Shown: piece after piece, positions 30,433-43,108 of the stretch
Numbering within the stretch: position 1 is the stretch's first letter
Layout of the letters: each line of letters starts with the position of its first letter
DNA from: Tillandsia leiboldiana
Lineage: Eukaryota > Streptophyta > Magnoliopsida > Poales > Bromeliaceae
Direction of reading: 5' to 3'
Assembly (NCBI GenBank): GCA_029204045.2
Contig: JAQNDB010000178.1
Span: 54,886 to 118,885, forward strand
DNA length: 64,000 nucleotides
Notes under the pieces: generated by a model
Database searches by the model: none
Told to the model about the DNA's origin: nothing
The model's input: only the letters and a program-made list of their open reading frames with translations
Position numbers and translations under genes: made by a program

Positions 30433-33400
30433 TGTCACGCCCCGGGGTCGAAACTGCGACCCGGGCTCGCCAACAGATCCGCCACCTATGCCAAACCCGC
30501 ATAGGCGAAGCGTCCTACCTGCAAAAAGAACTACAGCTAACAGATATCAGAGCTAAAAGATAAAACTGCTGTAGAATAAAATCAACCACTGTACAACTGA
30601 AGATAAAACAACAAGGTCCATCTCCCAAAAATGATAATCATACATTAACCTCGAGTACAAAACTCATAGCTCAACAGGGAGATATCTCAAATAAAACATC
30701 AGTGTACAAGCTCTCAATACATCATATCCTCACTACATCAGTCTCTCAAAAGAGGAAATAAATACCAATCTACCAACTATACTGAAGATCTCCTCCAAAG
30801 GGGGTACCGCTACTCTCCAAAGATGGGTCTGGATCTAGCTCGCTACTCCCTCACCACGCACAGCAACCACAGAACGGCAACACCCGCCAAGACTCTGCAA
30901 AACAAAGAGGAGAAAGGACAAAAGGGGGAAAACCCCCAACGGGCGTGAGAACTACGCAATAAGGGAGTTCTCAGTGGGTATCGCCACAAGGCCCGACGAT
31001 CTGCCACCAAGACTACTAGAGGCAAAAGATAACCGATGCAGTAAAACTGAAAGAAGAAGCTGGAAACACTCTACAGCTACCATGCCTCTATCCAAATGCT
31101 CAAATGGGGAAACTCTGATGAAGATATGCAACACTCGCACACGAGGTGCTCAATTGACCCAATCGAGCTGACTGCCACATCGGGTCCAGTCAAACCTGCG
31201 CCCACCTACAACCACCTCCGCTGACGGGCAGGAATTACGTAGGGCGTCCAAACGGACTAACTCGCTATTGAGTAGTGGCTCATGCAGGCTATAGTCATAA
31301 TCCATGCTCTCTCTCTCAGAACGGATAGACTCAAGATGCTCAACCTCTCACACAATGGTCAAAGAACTCACAACGACCACGGGACCACCGTCAAACCCCG
31401 AACGGTTCCCAACAATACAAGCACTGGTCTAAACAAAGCTACTAGACTCCACTCGGTCCCCCAGGCACGAGTGTAACAAAAAGTATCTGCCTGAATAAAC
31501 CCAATCCATAGACCAGTAATCACTGGTACTTGCCTGCTCTGCTGTCGAACTCAAGAACCCTGCCTGGTGCCCGGCGCTCACACCGTGGAAAGCCTACTCC
31601 GGAGTGGCACTCGAGGGGAGCGACCCACACGAGTAAAGTATCACTGTATCAAGCATCACTGTATCGAGTATCTCTGTAACCACTGTCTCATAATAGCAGG
31701 ACTGGATCAAGACTATGATCAAAGTGGGAAACTCCGTCCACTAACAAAACCCCGATCTGATGCAATAGTACTCAAAAGGTGGGAACACCATCCACTAGAA
31801 CAAATCTGATACCCAATCTGATGCAATAGTCAACATCCGGTCAACCGCCCAAAGTCCGCGGTCACCGAAATAACCCACAACCCACAATTGGGTAAATTAA
31901 TCAAGATCCGGTCAACCGCCTACTGTCCGCGGTTGCCGCAATAACCCACAATCCACAATTGGGTAAATTAATCAAGATCCGGTCAACCGCCTACTGTCCG
32001 CGGTTGCCGCAATAACCCACAATCCAACCTCAAGCACACCCTGTCTCTGACCCTAAGGTCCCAGCTACACTATCCCAAACCTCTGCTCGAACCCGAGCAA
32101 CATGACTCAAAAGTCTAAATAAAAAGGAGAAAGAAAGCAATCATGGTTTCTCCTAAGTCAAATTCCAATATGTAGTGCAGCAGTAAAAGATGGCCTAACT
32201 ATATGTCCATACACATATGTCCATACAAGCATGCATTTGTCCTCAAGAAGAATAAAGAAAATAAACCTCATGCCAAAATTATCAATGACCATACCCGTCC
32301 ATAATTCTCAATCCATAATGGCTCCTCAGAGTAGAACCTGCACATAATTACATAATCCTATCCCAATGCATAAACCATCCTCATAAAAGGTTATGTGCTA
32401 ATATGGCATGATAATTAATCATATAGGGTATCCTTGCCTTAGATAAGCTTTCACTAATCATCAACATGACTATTTGATTAATACCATTGTCGTACTGTGA
32501 ATAATTCACTTGCAATTTCCATAAAATCCTCATTGTTAAACTTACCGATCAATCCCAGCTATTGTACCATTCACCTGCATGCAATGCTAACATATGAAAA
32601 TTTAGAGAACCGTCCACCGGTTCCGGGAATAAGGCACCCACCTGAAAAGCTGACTGTCCAAAGCCCAACAGCTGAAAACACCAAATAACTCTAATCCCTT
32701 GCTCCAATAAGTTCAGCACACCCGTAACACTCCTGGCACAATACAAAGTCCACTAATTACACTAGGCTCCCAAATATAGCACTTAAAACCACATACAACC
32801 TCGAATTATGAACAGTTAAATTATCACCTGCAGATAGTGCCCAGAAAATTCCAATAAAAATATCACAGCAATCCTTGCGTCGATAGCTTCGAAACGGTAC
32901 CTTGCACGCCCAAATCGGAGTTCGGTAAGACAAGATAAAAATTCGGCAAGGGGGTACACTCATACAAAAATCTGTATTAAAACTGTACACTGTTCACTGA
33001 GAAAACAGTAATTTTCACCTCTGATGAAATCTCAGAAAAATCCAAGAAAAATACGAGCGTGTTCCTTGTGATCTGTAGATGAAAAATTTGTATAAGCTCG
33101 TTTCCGGCTGACGCTTCTGCGCAAAGATATGGCCAAAACACCTCGATGCTGTCCCACAAAGCCAAACAGAAAAAGGGTCACAGTGTTGCCTCGGGGTCCG
33201 TGCCAAAAACTCGCAACGGGAAAGCGCGATCAATACGAAAGATGAAGCCCTACCTCTTAGGAGTCTGTCGGCGCAAGAATCACAGAAAAAGGAGCTCGGG
33301 GTAGCCCAGGGGAGCCAAAACACTGTCGCTGCGCCGAAGAAGAACACTAGAAAGCAACATCGCGCCGCACCGTAAAATCCAGAACCTCGGGATGCGTGCT

Positions 33401-34539
33401 CCTAAAATCGTAGAACTTGGCAGGAAGATCAAGAATTAAGAGTTGAACAAGTCTTCTTCAAGGTGCTCGGGCAGATGGTGCGTGGGCTGAGAGAAAAGAG
33501 CCAAAGAAGAGGGCTCGGGCTGCCTATTTATAGGCTGAGGAAACAATTGGAAAAATTCCCATTGTGTCCCAACTTTCGGGCGCCCGGTCCGGTCCGCCCG
33601 AATTCGGGCGCGCACAGTGCGGCCCGGCCCGCCAAGTTTCGGGCGCGCACAGTGCGGCCCGGTCCACCACACAGCTCAGTCCACTACTCCCCCGGGCCCC
33701 ACTGCACCCGGTGCACCTGCGCCCGCAAATGGCGACGCGACACGTGGCCCGGCAACCCGTGCACCACACACGTCGCGCCGTGGACCGCGCACGTCGCGCC
33801 TGACCCGGGCCGTACGGCCACCTGCCCCGCCGTACGGCCCACCTGCCCCGGTCACCCACTCCACCGGTTGCGTGGACCGGGAGCACAACACCGAACCAAT
33901 CACCTCACGCCACGTGTCCACCCGGTCTACCGTGCACCCGGGCCCAATTTCAGTGGACCGCGCCCGCTGAACCGGCCAACCGGAGAGCGCCACGTGGCCC
34001 GCCCCCGGTGCACGACCTCCGCGGTGGACCGCGCGCCTGCCCGCTGCGCTCAGCCGCCTGCCCGCGCCCTCAGCCGCCTGCCCGCGGCCGCCAAACGCCT
34101 GCCCGAGGCTGCGCCGCCGCCCGCCGACGCTATCCGCCGCCGCCGGCCGCCGCCGGCGATCGCCGGAAATACTGTTCCGGCATGAACAGTACCCGCAAGC
34201 TCAAAAACAGTAAGTAGATAGCCCATCTTGACCGTTTTCGCGCGCTGATTCCAAATCCGGCGTCCATTTTGCCAAATTCCAATCCTATAATTTGCCGGAG
34301 GCTCCCGGAAAGGTATTTTTAATCCGAATTCCGCGCCGAGCCTAAATTTGATATCCACTCCTCGCGTAAACTGTTCTAAACATCCGATGGGGTCCCCCGA
34401 TTACCTACGAGATCCATTTTAAGCCCCGAGTCCATCTCTTGTGTCCAAACTGGCGCGCGAACACCGCCGACATGCCACGTAGGCTTCCAGAAGCTGCTGG
34501 TCACACTGTAGACGCCCTGCAAAGATCCGGGTCACCACA
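30433..34539 (-). repeat. LARD B 3' LTR (inverted on the plus strand)
   Basis: 4107 bp, reading TGTCACGCCCC at the left and GGGTCACCACA at the right on the plus strand. Inverted TATA box at 33525-33532. It differs from the other LTR of B by a handful of one-base indels and substitutions. Confidence 0.95.
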
Positions 34540-37500
34540 TCCTCCCCCACTAGAAGAAAGTTTCGTCCTCGAAACTAAGGCAACTCCCAAGGAGTCCCAG
34601 AAACCAGGGGTCAATACTCAACACCGCCGTCTCCAGCTCCCAAGTCACCAATCACTCCCCGTGATTACTCCTCAGCAACAACAACAGCAACAACCAGTAC
34701 GGCATAGCCCGATTGCGCAATTCCCTCACCTCACGAGTCGGAATTTGCAACCGCGTCCCTCGTACTCCAAACTCACACAGACCCCAAAAGGAACGAGTCA
34801 AACACGGGCGAGGGGTCCAAAACATGACACTCCAGAGCTGAGACGCAGAAAAACCTCAAAAACTCCCACAAAAGGCGGGGGGAAAAGGAACAAACAGCCT
34901 GAGTAACACGCTCTAAAATCACTCCCAAGAGCCAGCTCAACCAAAGCGACCCGAATCACATCCACACAAACACCTGCACAGAAAAGGGGCCCAAACAAGC
35001 AGGGGTTCACACTCGGTCGCCCTCAACACTTAACCACCTAAGTGGATTGCTCAGCCGCAGCCTCTCATCAAAAGGGATCCTCAGGGACTCAACTCAAACC
35101 CTGCACACAAGGATGGCCCCACACAGTGCCAGCTATGGAACCGTCAAACTCGACTCCCAAATAGCTCTTCTGCTCCAGGCATCCGCCACCACAGTGGCTC
35201 TGTCGGGTGATACTGGATGCTCACAAAATCCAATGGTGGCTCTACAGCCACTACGGGAGGTATCACTATAACTCACAAATCCATCTCCCACCACTGACTA
35301 GGTTAGAATCGGCGCTGGTACCAATCTCATCACCCGATCATCAAGCTCTGCTGGCACTATCCGGTCCAAAAACTCCTCACCCCAACAATGACCGTCGATC
35401 TCGGCCAGTCTTAAATAGCATCCGCTTTGGCCGAATTTCCACCGCCGCCCCTTCGGCTAGAAAAAGTAATCCAGGAAGATATGCTCTCGAAGCTAAAACT
35501 TGCACCACAACGACTTGGCAAAAAGCTTCTTCCCCACAGACCTTGTCACACCATATACAAATGCTGCACAAACTCTAAACACTCAGGGAGGGGGGGTAAA
35601 ACCAAAATATTCCTGGAGGATGCCGCTATCAAACCGTTCAAGCCCAACTGAAACACAGAATTCCTCAATCTAGAGGCAACAGGGCATTAGTCCATCCATT
35701 GGCTTCACTGTACTCGTAATGCCCCTACCGTCCTGAACACCATCTAGACAAAGCCCTCAGTTGAAATTCCAAATTGGCGCAGGCATCAAACAATAACTGC
35801 CGAAATATAGCTCCTTCAAAAGGTTCTAAATAATACCTGGACCTGCCTGGGCTCCAATCCCAAAGGGCTCTCACCGTCGTGTATCAACGACGTGGCACTA
35901 GGTCAAACAGACCCTCGATCCAACAGATCCCTGCACCGGTGCGATCAACTCTCCCAGCTCTTACAGATAATCCAAGTGGTGCTATTGAGGTTGGCGCGGT
36001 TTCCAGAACCACGTCAACCGCAATCAAAATCTCCCTAACAGGCGGCATAATCATCAACTCGAGTGGACTCACACCCGGGATTTCGCAGCAATAGAAATAT
36101 CCTTTGGTCCCGGCGCCACCATAAGCTCCTCTCACACAGTCGCTAAACCCTGTGTGCTCGAACAATCTCCCCATAACAAGCCTCCTTTGTCTGCCTCGCA
36201 AAAGTCACAATCAGCACCCTCTCTGCACTTAACCATCCAGTGGTGCCGTGCCAACCAAACCCAAGCACTGGGTCAAAACATCGAACTGCCACCCATAGCA
36301 AGAGGTTTGCTGGTATAACTCATGGTCTCAACGACACCGAACAAAACCCACAAGCCTCCTTCACATGCATAACACCGATGGTATTCTGTACCTCTAGTGC
36401 ACGTGGTAATAACTCTGCCTTTAGTCCATGCCGGAAAGCGAGGTACACTAACTCCGACTGCGGTGATGAAATCACACCTGCAACAACCCGATCCACTGCC
36501 GTGGCGCCCTCCAACCAGGCGGCACAAGCTCATCCACACGATGCAAGCGGTTGTCGCTTAGTCCATCAGAAAATATCCCATCAATCACAAGGGAGCACGA
36601 CCTCTGTCTCTGCTCACGCTGAGGCAACAGATACGATCCTCCGCAGACAACAAAACCACGCTACCGTTGCGCTACTCTGATATAGACACTGATACTGCCA
36701 TCGGGGTCCGCCCGATCCCCAACATCTCAGAAGTCCATCATTGCAACCGTCATAAGACAAAACACCATTAATCCATGCAATCCCCTATACACTTATCCTT
36801 TCTAAGCTCACCCCTCAATCCCATATGATACAATCAAAATATGCAAGTTATAAATCACGAAGGGTAGAATTCCCTTGGGTAAGCTTTGCATTAACCATCC
36901 ACAAGGATATCCACCACCCAGGAAAGCAAAACGAAAATGCCTCTGCCTGCCGATCTGTCCTCCATCACCTAGCGCCAAGCGCCTCCCTCCAGAACTCGCC
37001 TCTAGCGGCAGATCCCCATCCAAGGAACTGCAGTGTCCAGCTCCAAACACAATGCCTACTCCGACGAGGCATCCACAGTCCAAAACCCAAACATGAGGGA
37101 CCGAAAAGAAACTAAAGAGTATCCTGGTGCAATCCACTCCCAATCTCACTTATCCTATGTGCCTCGTCCCTCAAAACCTGGAGCACCAGTTCAACAACTG
37201 CATAAACTCTCTAGCACAGGGAGGCTCTCAATTGATCACTCCATCACCCCCAACCACGACTCTGCCTCCAAAGGCTCCAAGCTCAATCTTACGAGTCGGG
37301 GTGGTTCATCTGCCAAATCTGGCTCACTAAATCAAACATGCCCCACAGCTCCTCTGCTGTCAACCATCCACCCTACCTCAGTGCCTTGGCACTAAACATT
37401 GGCACGGAGGGGGCCACTCGCTCTATTGGCACTACAAAAATCCCTGCCGCTGAGGGTACTACATCCTGGTGGTCTCAGAAGAAAAGTACAGTCGGGCTGC

Positions 37501-37979
37501 CCACTGCTCTGACAACTGCGTCACCAAACTAGCTGCTCACTCTGCCGCTGATATGCCTTTGACAATCCTGTCATCTGGGTCCGGAGTTCTCTGACCTCAA
37601 TCCGGGTATCCGGCCCAAAACCAACCGCTCAAGCTCAACTGCCATGACAGGATGCACAAAGGTCCCAAACCCAGCGTCGGGGAGACACCGCTCGCCACGA
37701 CGAAACCACAAATCAGCACACAACAACGCTCGACCCAATCCAGCGAAAGTCTAGAGCATGTCACCCATTCCATAGCGTTATGTTGTCTGCAGCCAACATA
37801 ACTACTTAGGAGAATAAACATGCCAATCACTCATCCCGTCCCTCGGGAGAGGTGCAAAACTCAATCAGGACTCTCGCTACAAATCACGACTCTCACGAAG
37901 TCATCCTAGGGTCCAACCACAAGCCTAGGGTTTCTAAGTCCACCATGACCTACAACCTAGGCTCTGATACCACCTAATC
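34540..37979 (-). pseudogene. LARD B interior with pol relics
   Basis: A 3.44-kb homologue of 43089-46536 on the minus strand. It has no long frame matching gag-pol. Around 36100-35880 the minus strand reads CEIPGVSPLELM and LETAPTSIAPLG, recognisable as the start of a Ty3/gypsy reverse-transcriptase domain (compare EREIEFVIDLVPGTAPIS in the intact element at 57331 onward). Decay is by many stops and indels. It carries the primer site and polypurine tract needed in cis. Confidence 0.65.
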
Positions 37980-40900
37980 TGTCACGCCCCGGGGTCGAAA
38001 CTGCGACCCGGGCTCGCCAACAGATCCGCCACCTATGCCAAACCCGCATAGGCGAAGCGTCCTACCTGCAAAAAGAACTACAGCTAACAGATATCAGAGC
38101 TAAAAGATAAAACTTCTGTAGAATAAAATCAACCACTGTACAACTGAAGATAAAACAACAAGGTCCATCTCCCAAAAATGATAATCATACATTAACCTCG
38201 AGTACAAAACTCACAGCTCAACAGGGAGATATCTCAAATAAAACATCAGTGTACAAGCTCTCAATACATCATATCCTCACTACATCAGTCTCTCAAAAGA
38301 GGAAATAAATACCAATCTACCAACTATACTGAAGATCTCCTCCAAAGGGGGTACCGCTACTCTCCAAAGATGGGTCTGGATCTAGCTCGCTACTCCCTCA
38401 CCACGCACAGCAACCACAGAACGGCAACACCCGCCAAGACTCTGCAAAACAAAGAGGAGAAAGGACAAAAGGGGGAAAACCCCCAACGGGCGTGAGAACT
38501 ACGCAATAAGGGAGTTCTCAGTGGGTATCGCCACAAGGCCCGACGATCTGCCCACCAAGACTACTAGAGGCAAAAGATAACCGATGCAGTAAAACTGAAA
38601 GAAGAAGCTGGAAACACTCTACAGCTACCATGCCTCTATCCAAATGCTCAAATGGGGAAACTCTGATGAAGATATGCAACACTCGCACACGAGGTGCTCA
38701 ATTGACCCAATCGAGCTGACTGCCACATCGGGTCCAGTCAAACCTGCGCCCACCTACAACCACCTCCCGCTGACGGGCAGGAATTACGTAGGGCGTCCAA
38801 ACGGACTAACTCGCTATTGAGTAGTGGCTCATGCAGGCTATAGTCATAATCCATGCTCTCTCTCTCAGAACGGATAGACTCAAGATGCTCAACCTCTCAC
38901 ACAATGGTCAAAGAACTCACAACGACCACGGGACCACCGTCAAACCCCGAACGGTTCCCAACAATACAAGCACTGGTCTAAACAAAGCTACTAGACTCCA
39001 CTCGGTCCCCCAGGCACGAGTGTAACAAAAAGTATCTGCCTGAATAAACCCAATCCATAGACCAGTAATCACTGGTACTGCCTGCTCTGCTGTCGAACTC
39101 AAGAACCCTGCCTGGTGCCCGGCGCTCACACCGTGGAAAGCCTACTCCGGAGTGGCACTCGAGGGGAGCGACCCACACGAGTAAAGTATCACTGTATCAA
39201 GCATCACTGTATCGAGTATCTCTGTAACCACTGTCTCATAATAGCAGGACTGGATCAAGACTATGATCAAAGTGGGAAACTCCGTCCACTAACAAAACCC
39301 CGATCTGATGCAATAGTACTCAAAAGGTGGGAAACACCATCCACTAGAACAAATCTGATACCCAATCTGATGCAATAGTCAACATCCGGTCAACCGCCCA
39401 AAGTCCGCGGTCACCGAAATAACCCACAACCCACAATTGGGTAAATTAATCAAGATCCGGTCAACCGCCTACTGTCCGCGGTTGCCGCAATAACCCACAA
39501 TCCACAATTGGGTAAATTAATCAAGATCCGGTCAACCGCCTACTGTCCGCGGTTGCCGCAATAACCCACAATCCAACCTCAAGCACACCCTGTCTCTGAC
39601 CCTAAGGTCCCAGCTACACTATCCCAAACCTCTGCTCGAACCCGAGCAACATGACTCAAAAGTCTAAATAAAAAGGAGAAAGAAAGCAATCATGGTTTCT
39701 CCTAAGTCAAATTCCAATATGTAGTGCAGCAGTAAAAGATGGCCTAACTATATGTCCATACACATATGTCCATACAAGCATGCATTTGTCCTCAAGAAGA
39801 ATAAAGAAAATAAACCTCATGCCAAAATTATCAATGACCATACCCGTCCATAATTCTCAATCCATAATGGCTCCTCAGAGTAGAACCTGCACATAATTAC
39901 ATAATCCTATCCCAATGCATAAACCATCCTCATAAAAGGTTATGTGCTAATATGGCATGATAATTAATCATATAGGGTATCCTTGCCTTAGATAAGCTTT
40001 CACTAATCATCAACATGACTATTTGATTAATACCATTGTCGTACTGTGAATAATTCACTTGCAATTTCCATAAAATCCTCATTGTTAAACTTACCGATCA
40101 ATCCCAGCTATTGTACCATTCACCTGCATGCAATGCTAACATATGAAAATTTAGAGAACCGTCCACCGGTTCCGGGAATAAGGCACCCACCTGAAAAGCT
40201 GACTGTCCAAAGCCCAACAGCTGAAAACACCAAATAACTCTAATCCCTTGCTCCAATAAGTTCAGCACACCCGTAACACTCCTGGCACAATACAAAGTCC
40301 ACTAATTACACTAGGCTCCCAAATATAGCACTTAAAACCACATACAACCTCGAATTATGAACAGTTAAATTATCACCTGCAGATAGTGCCCAGAAAATTC
40401 CAATAAAAATATCACAGCAATCCTTGCGTCGATAGCTTCGAAACGGTACCTTGCACGCCCAAATCGGAGTTCGGTAAGTCAAGATAAAAATTCGGCAAGG
40501 GGGTACGCTCATACAAAAATCTGTATTAAAACTGTACACTGTTCACTGAGAAAACAGTAATTTTCACCTCTGATGAAATCTCAGAAAAATCCAAGAAAAA
40601 TACGAGCGCGTTCCTTGCGATCTGTAGATGAAAAAGTTGTATAAGCTCATTTCCGGCTGACGCTTGTGCGCAAAGATATGGCCAAAACACCTCGATGCTG
40701 TCCCACAAAGCCAAACAGAAAAAGGGTCACAGTGTTGCCTCGGGATCCGTGCCAAAAACTCGCAACGGGAAAGCGCGATCAATACGAAAGATGAAGCCCT
40801 ACCTCTTAGGAGTCTGTCGGCGCAAGAATCACAGAAAAAGGAGCTCGGGGTAGCCCAGGGGAGCCAAAACACTGTCGCTGCGCCGAAGAAGAACACTAGA

Positions 40901-42085
40901 AAGCAACATCGCGCCGCACCGTAAAATCCAGAACCTCGGGATGCGTGCTCCTAAAATCGTAGAACTTGGCAGGAAGATCAAGAATTAAGAGTTGAACAAG
41001 TCTCCTTCAAGGTGCTCGGGCAGATGGTGCGTGGGCTGAGAGAAAAGAGCCAAAGAAGAGGGCTCGGGCTGCCTATTTATAGGCTGAGGAAACAATTGGA
41101 AAAATTTCCATTGTGTCCCAACTTTCGGGCGCCCGGTCCGGTCCGCCCGAATTCGGGCGCGCACAGTGCGGCCCGGCCCGCCAAGTTTCGGGCGCGCACA
41201 GTGCGGCCCGGTCCACCACACAGCTCAGTCCACTACTCCCCCGGGCCCCACTGCACCCGGTGCACCTGCGCCCGCAAATGGCGATGCGACACGTGGCCCG
41301 GCAACCCGTGCACCACACACGTCGCGCCGTGGACCGCGCACGTCGCGCCTGACCCGGGCCGTACGGCCACCTGCCCCGCCGTACGGCCACCTGCCCCGGT
41401 CACCCACTCCACCGGTTGCGTGGACCGGGAGCACAACACCGAACCAATCACCTCACGCCACGTGTCCACCCGGTCTACCGTGCACCCGGGCCCAATTTCA
41501 GTGGACCGCGCCCGCTGAACCGGCCAACCGGAGAGCGCCACGTGGCCCGCCCCAATGCACGACCTCCGCGGTGGACCGCGCGCCTGCCCGCGCGCTCAGC
41601 CGCCTGCCCGCGCCCTCAGCCGCCTGCCCGCGGCCGCCAAACGCCTGCCCGAGGCTGCGCCGCCGCCCGCCGACGCTGTCCGCCGCCGCCGGCCGCCGCC
41701 GGCGATCGCCGGAAATACTGTTCCGGCATGAACAGTACCCGCAAGCTCAAAAACAGTAAGTAGATAGCCCATCTTGACCGTTTTCGCGCGCTGATTCTAA
41801 ATCCGGCGTCCATTTTGCCAAATTCCAATCCTATAATTTGCCGGAGGCTCCCGGAAAGGTATTTTTAATCCGAATTCCGCGCCGAGCCTAAATTTGATAT
41901 CCACTCCACGCGTAAACTGTTCTAAACATCCGATGGGGTCCCCCGATTACCTACGAGATCCATTTTAAGCCCCGAGTCCATCTCTTGTGTCCAAACTGGC
42001 GCGCGAACACCGCCGACATGCCACGTAGGCTTCCAGAAGCTGCTGGTCACACTGTAGACGCCCTGCAAAGATCCGGGTCACCACA
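37980..42085 (-). repeat. LARD B 5' LTR (inverted on the plus strand)
   Basis: 4106 bp, the partner of 30433-34539. Inverted TATA box at 41074-41081. The inverted primer site lies just left of it at 37960-37972. Confidence 0.95.
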
Positions 42086-43088
42086 GTTTAGACCAGTGCT
42101 AGTATTGTTGGGAACCGTCGGGGTTTGACGGTGGTCCCGTGGTCGTTGTGAGTTCTTTGACCATGGTGTGAGAGGTTGAGCATCTTGAGTCTATCCGTTC
42201 TGAGAGAGAGAGCATGGATTATGACTATAGCCTGCACGAGCCACTACTCAATAGCGAGTTAGTCCGTTTGGACGCCCTACGTAATTCCTGCCCGTCAGCG
42301 GGAGGTGGGTGTAGGTGGGCGCAGGTTTGACTGGACCCGATGTGGCAGTCAGCTCGATTGGGTCGATTGAGCACCTCGTGTGCGAGTGTTGCATATCTTC
42401 ATCAGAGTTTCCCCATTTGAGCATTTGGATAGAGGCATGGTAGCTGTAGAGTGTTTCCAGCTTCTTCTTTCAGTTTTACTGCATCGGTTATCTTTTGCCT
42501 CTAGTAGTCTTGGTGGGCAGATCGTCGGGCCTTGTGGCGATACCCACTGAGAACTCCCTTATTGCGTAGTTCTCACGCCCATTGGGGGTTTTCCCCCTTT
42601 TGTCCTTTCTCCTCTTTGTTTTGCAGAGTCTTGGCGGGTGTTGCCGTTCTGTGGTTGCTGTGCGTGGTGAGGGAGTAGCGAGCTAGATCCAGACCCATCT
42701 TTGGAGAGTAGCGGTACCCCCTTTGGAGGAGATCTTCAGTATAGTCGGTAGATTGGTATTTATTTCCTCTTTTGAGAGACTGATGTAGTGAGGATATGAT
42801 GTATTGAGAGCTTGTACACTGATGTTTTATTTGAGATATCTCCCTGTTGAGCTGTGAGTTTTGTACTCGAGGTTAATGTATGATTATCATTTTTGGGAGA
42901 TGGACCTTGTTGTTTTATCTTCAGTTGTACAGTGGTTGATTTTATTCTACAGCAGTTTTATCTTTTAGCTCTGATATCTGTTAGCGGTAGTTCTTTTTGC
43001 AGGTAGGACGCTTCGCCTATGCGGGTTTGGCATAGGTGGCGGATCTGTTGGCGAGCCCGGGTCGCAGTTTCGACCCCGGGGCGTGACA
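42086..43088 (+). repeat. LARD A 5' LTR, second part
   Basis: U5 side of the 5' LTR of element A, resuming with GTTTA after element B and ending GGCGTGACA at 43088. Confidence 0.93.
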
Positions 43089-43095
43089 GATTAGG

Positions 43096-43108
43096 TGGTA
43101 TCAGAGCC
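43096..43108 (+). other. Primer binding site of LARD A
   Basis: TGGTATCAGAGCC, complementary to initiator Met-tRNA, seven bases after the LTR end. Confidence 0.9.

Larger units (their letters stand above)
30433..42085 (-). mobile_element. LARD-like LTR retrotransposon B, inserted in the 5' LTR of A
   Basis: An 11.65-kb complete element on the minus strand: 5' LTR 42085-37980, interior 37979-34540, 3' LTR 34539-30433. It is flanked by GTTTA at 30428-30432 and 42086-42090. The intact 3' LTR of A has a single GTTTA at the matching place (near 48990), which confirms the insertion. The primer site (inverse of TGGTATCAGAGCC) is at 37960-37972 and the polypurine tract (inverse AGTGGGGGAGGA) at 34540-34551. 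The two LTRs (4107 and 4106 bp) look nearly identical, so this is the younger insertion. No intact gag-pol. Confidence 0.95.

Noticed and set aside
30078..30563. A 161-codon frame across the A/B junction
   Set aside because: It runs from the LTR of A into the inverted LTR of B, so it is a by-product of the insertion.
30433..42085. Inverted LTRs considered as a palindromic amplification or misassembly
   Set aside because: The perfect GTTTA duplication, correctly placed primer site and polypurine tract, and the empty site in the 3' LTR of A fit a simple nested insertion.
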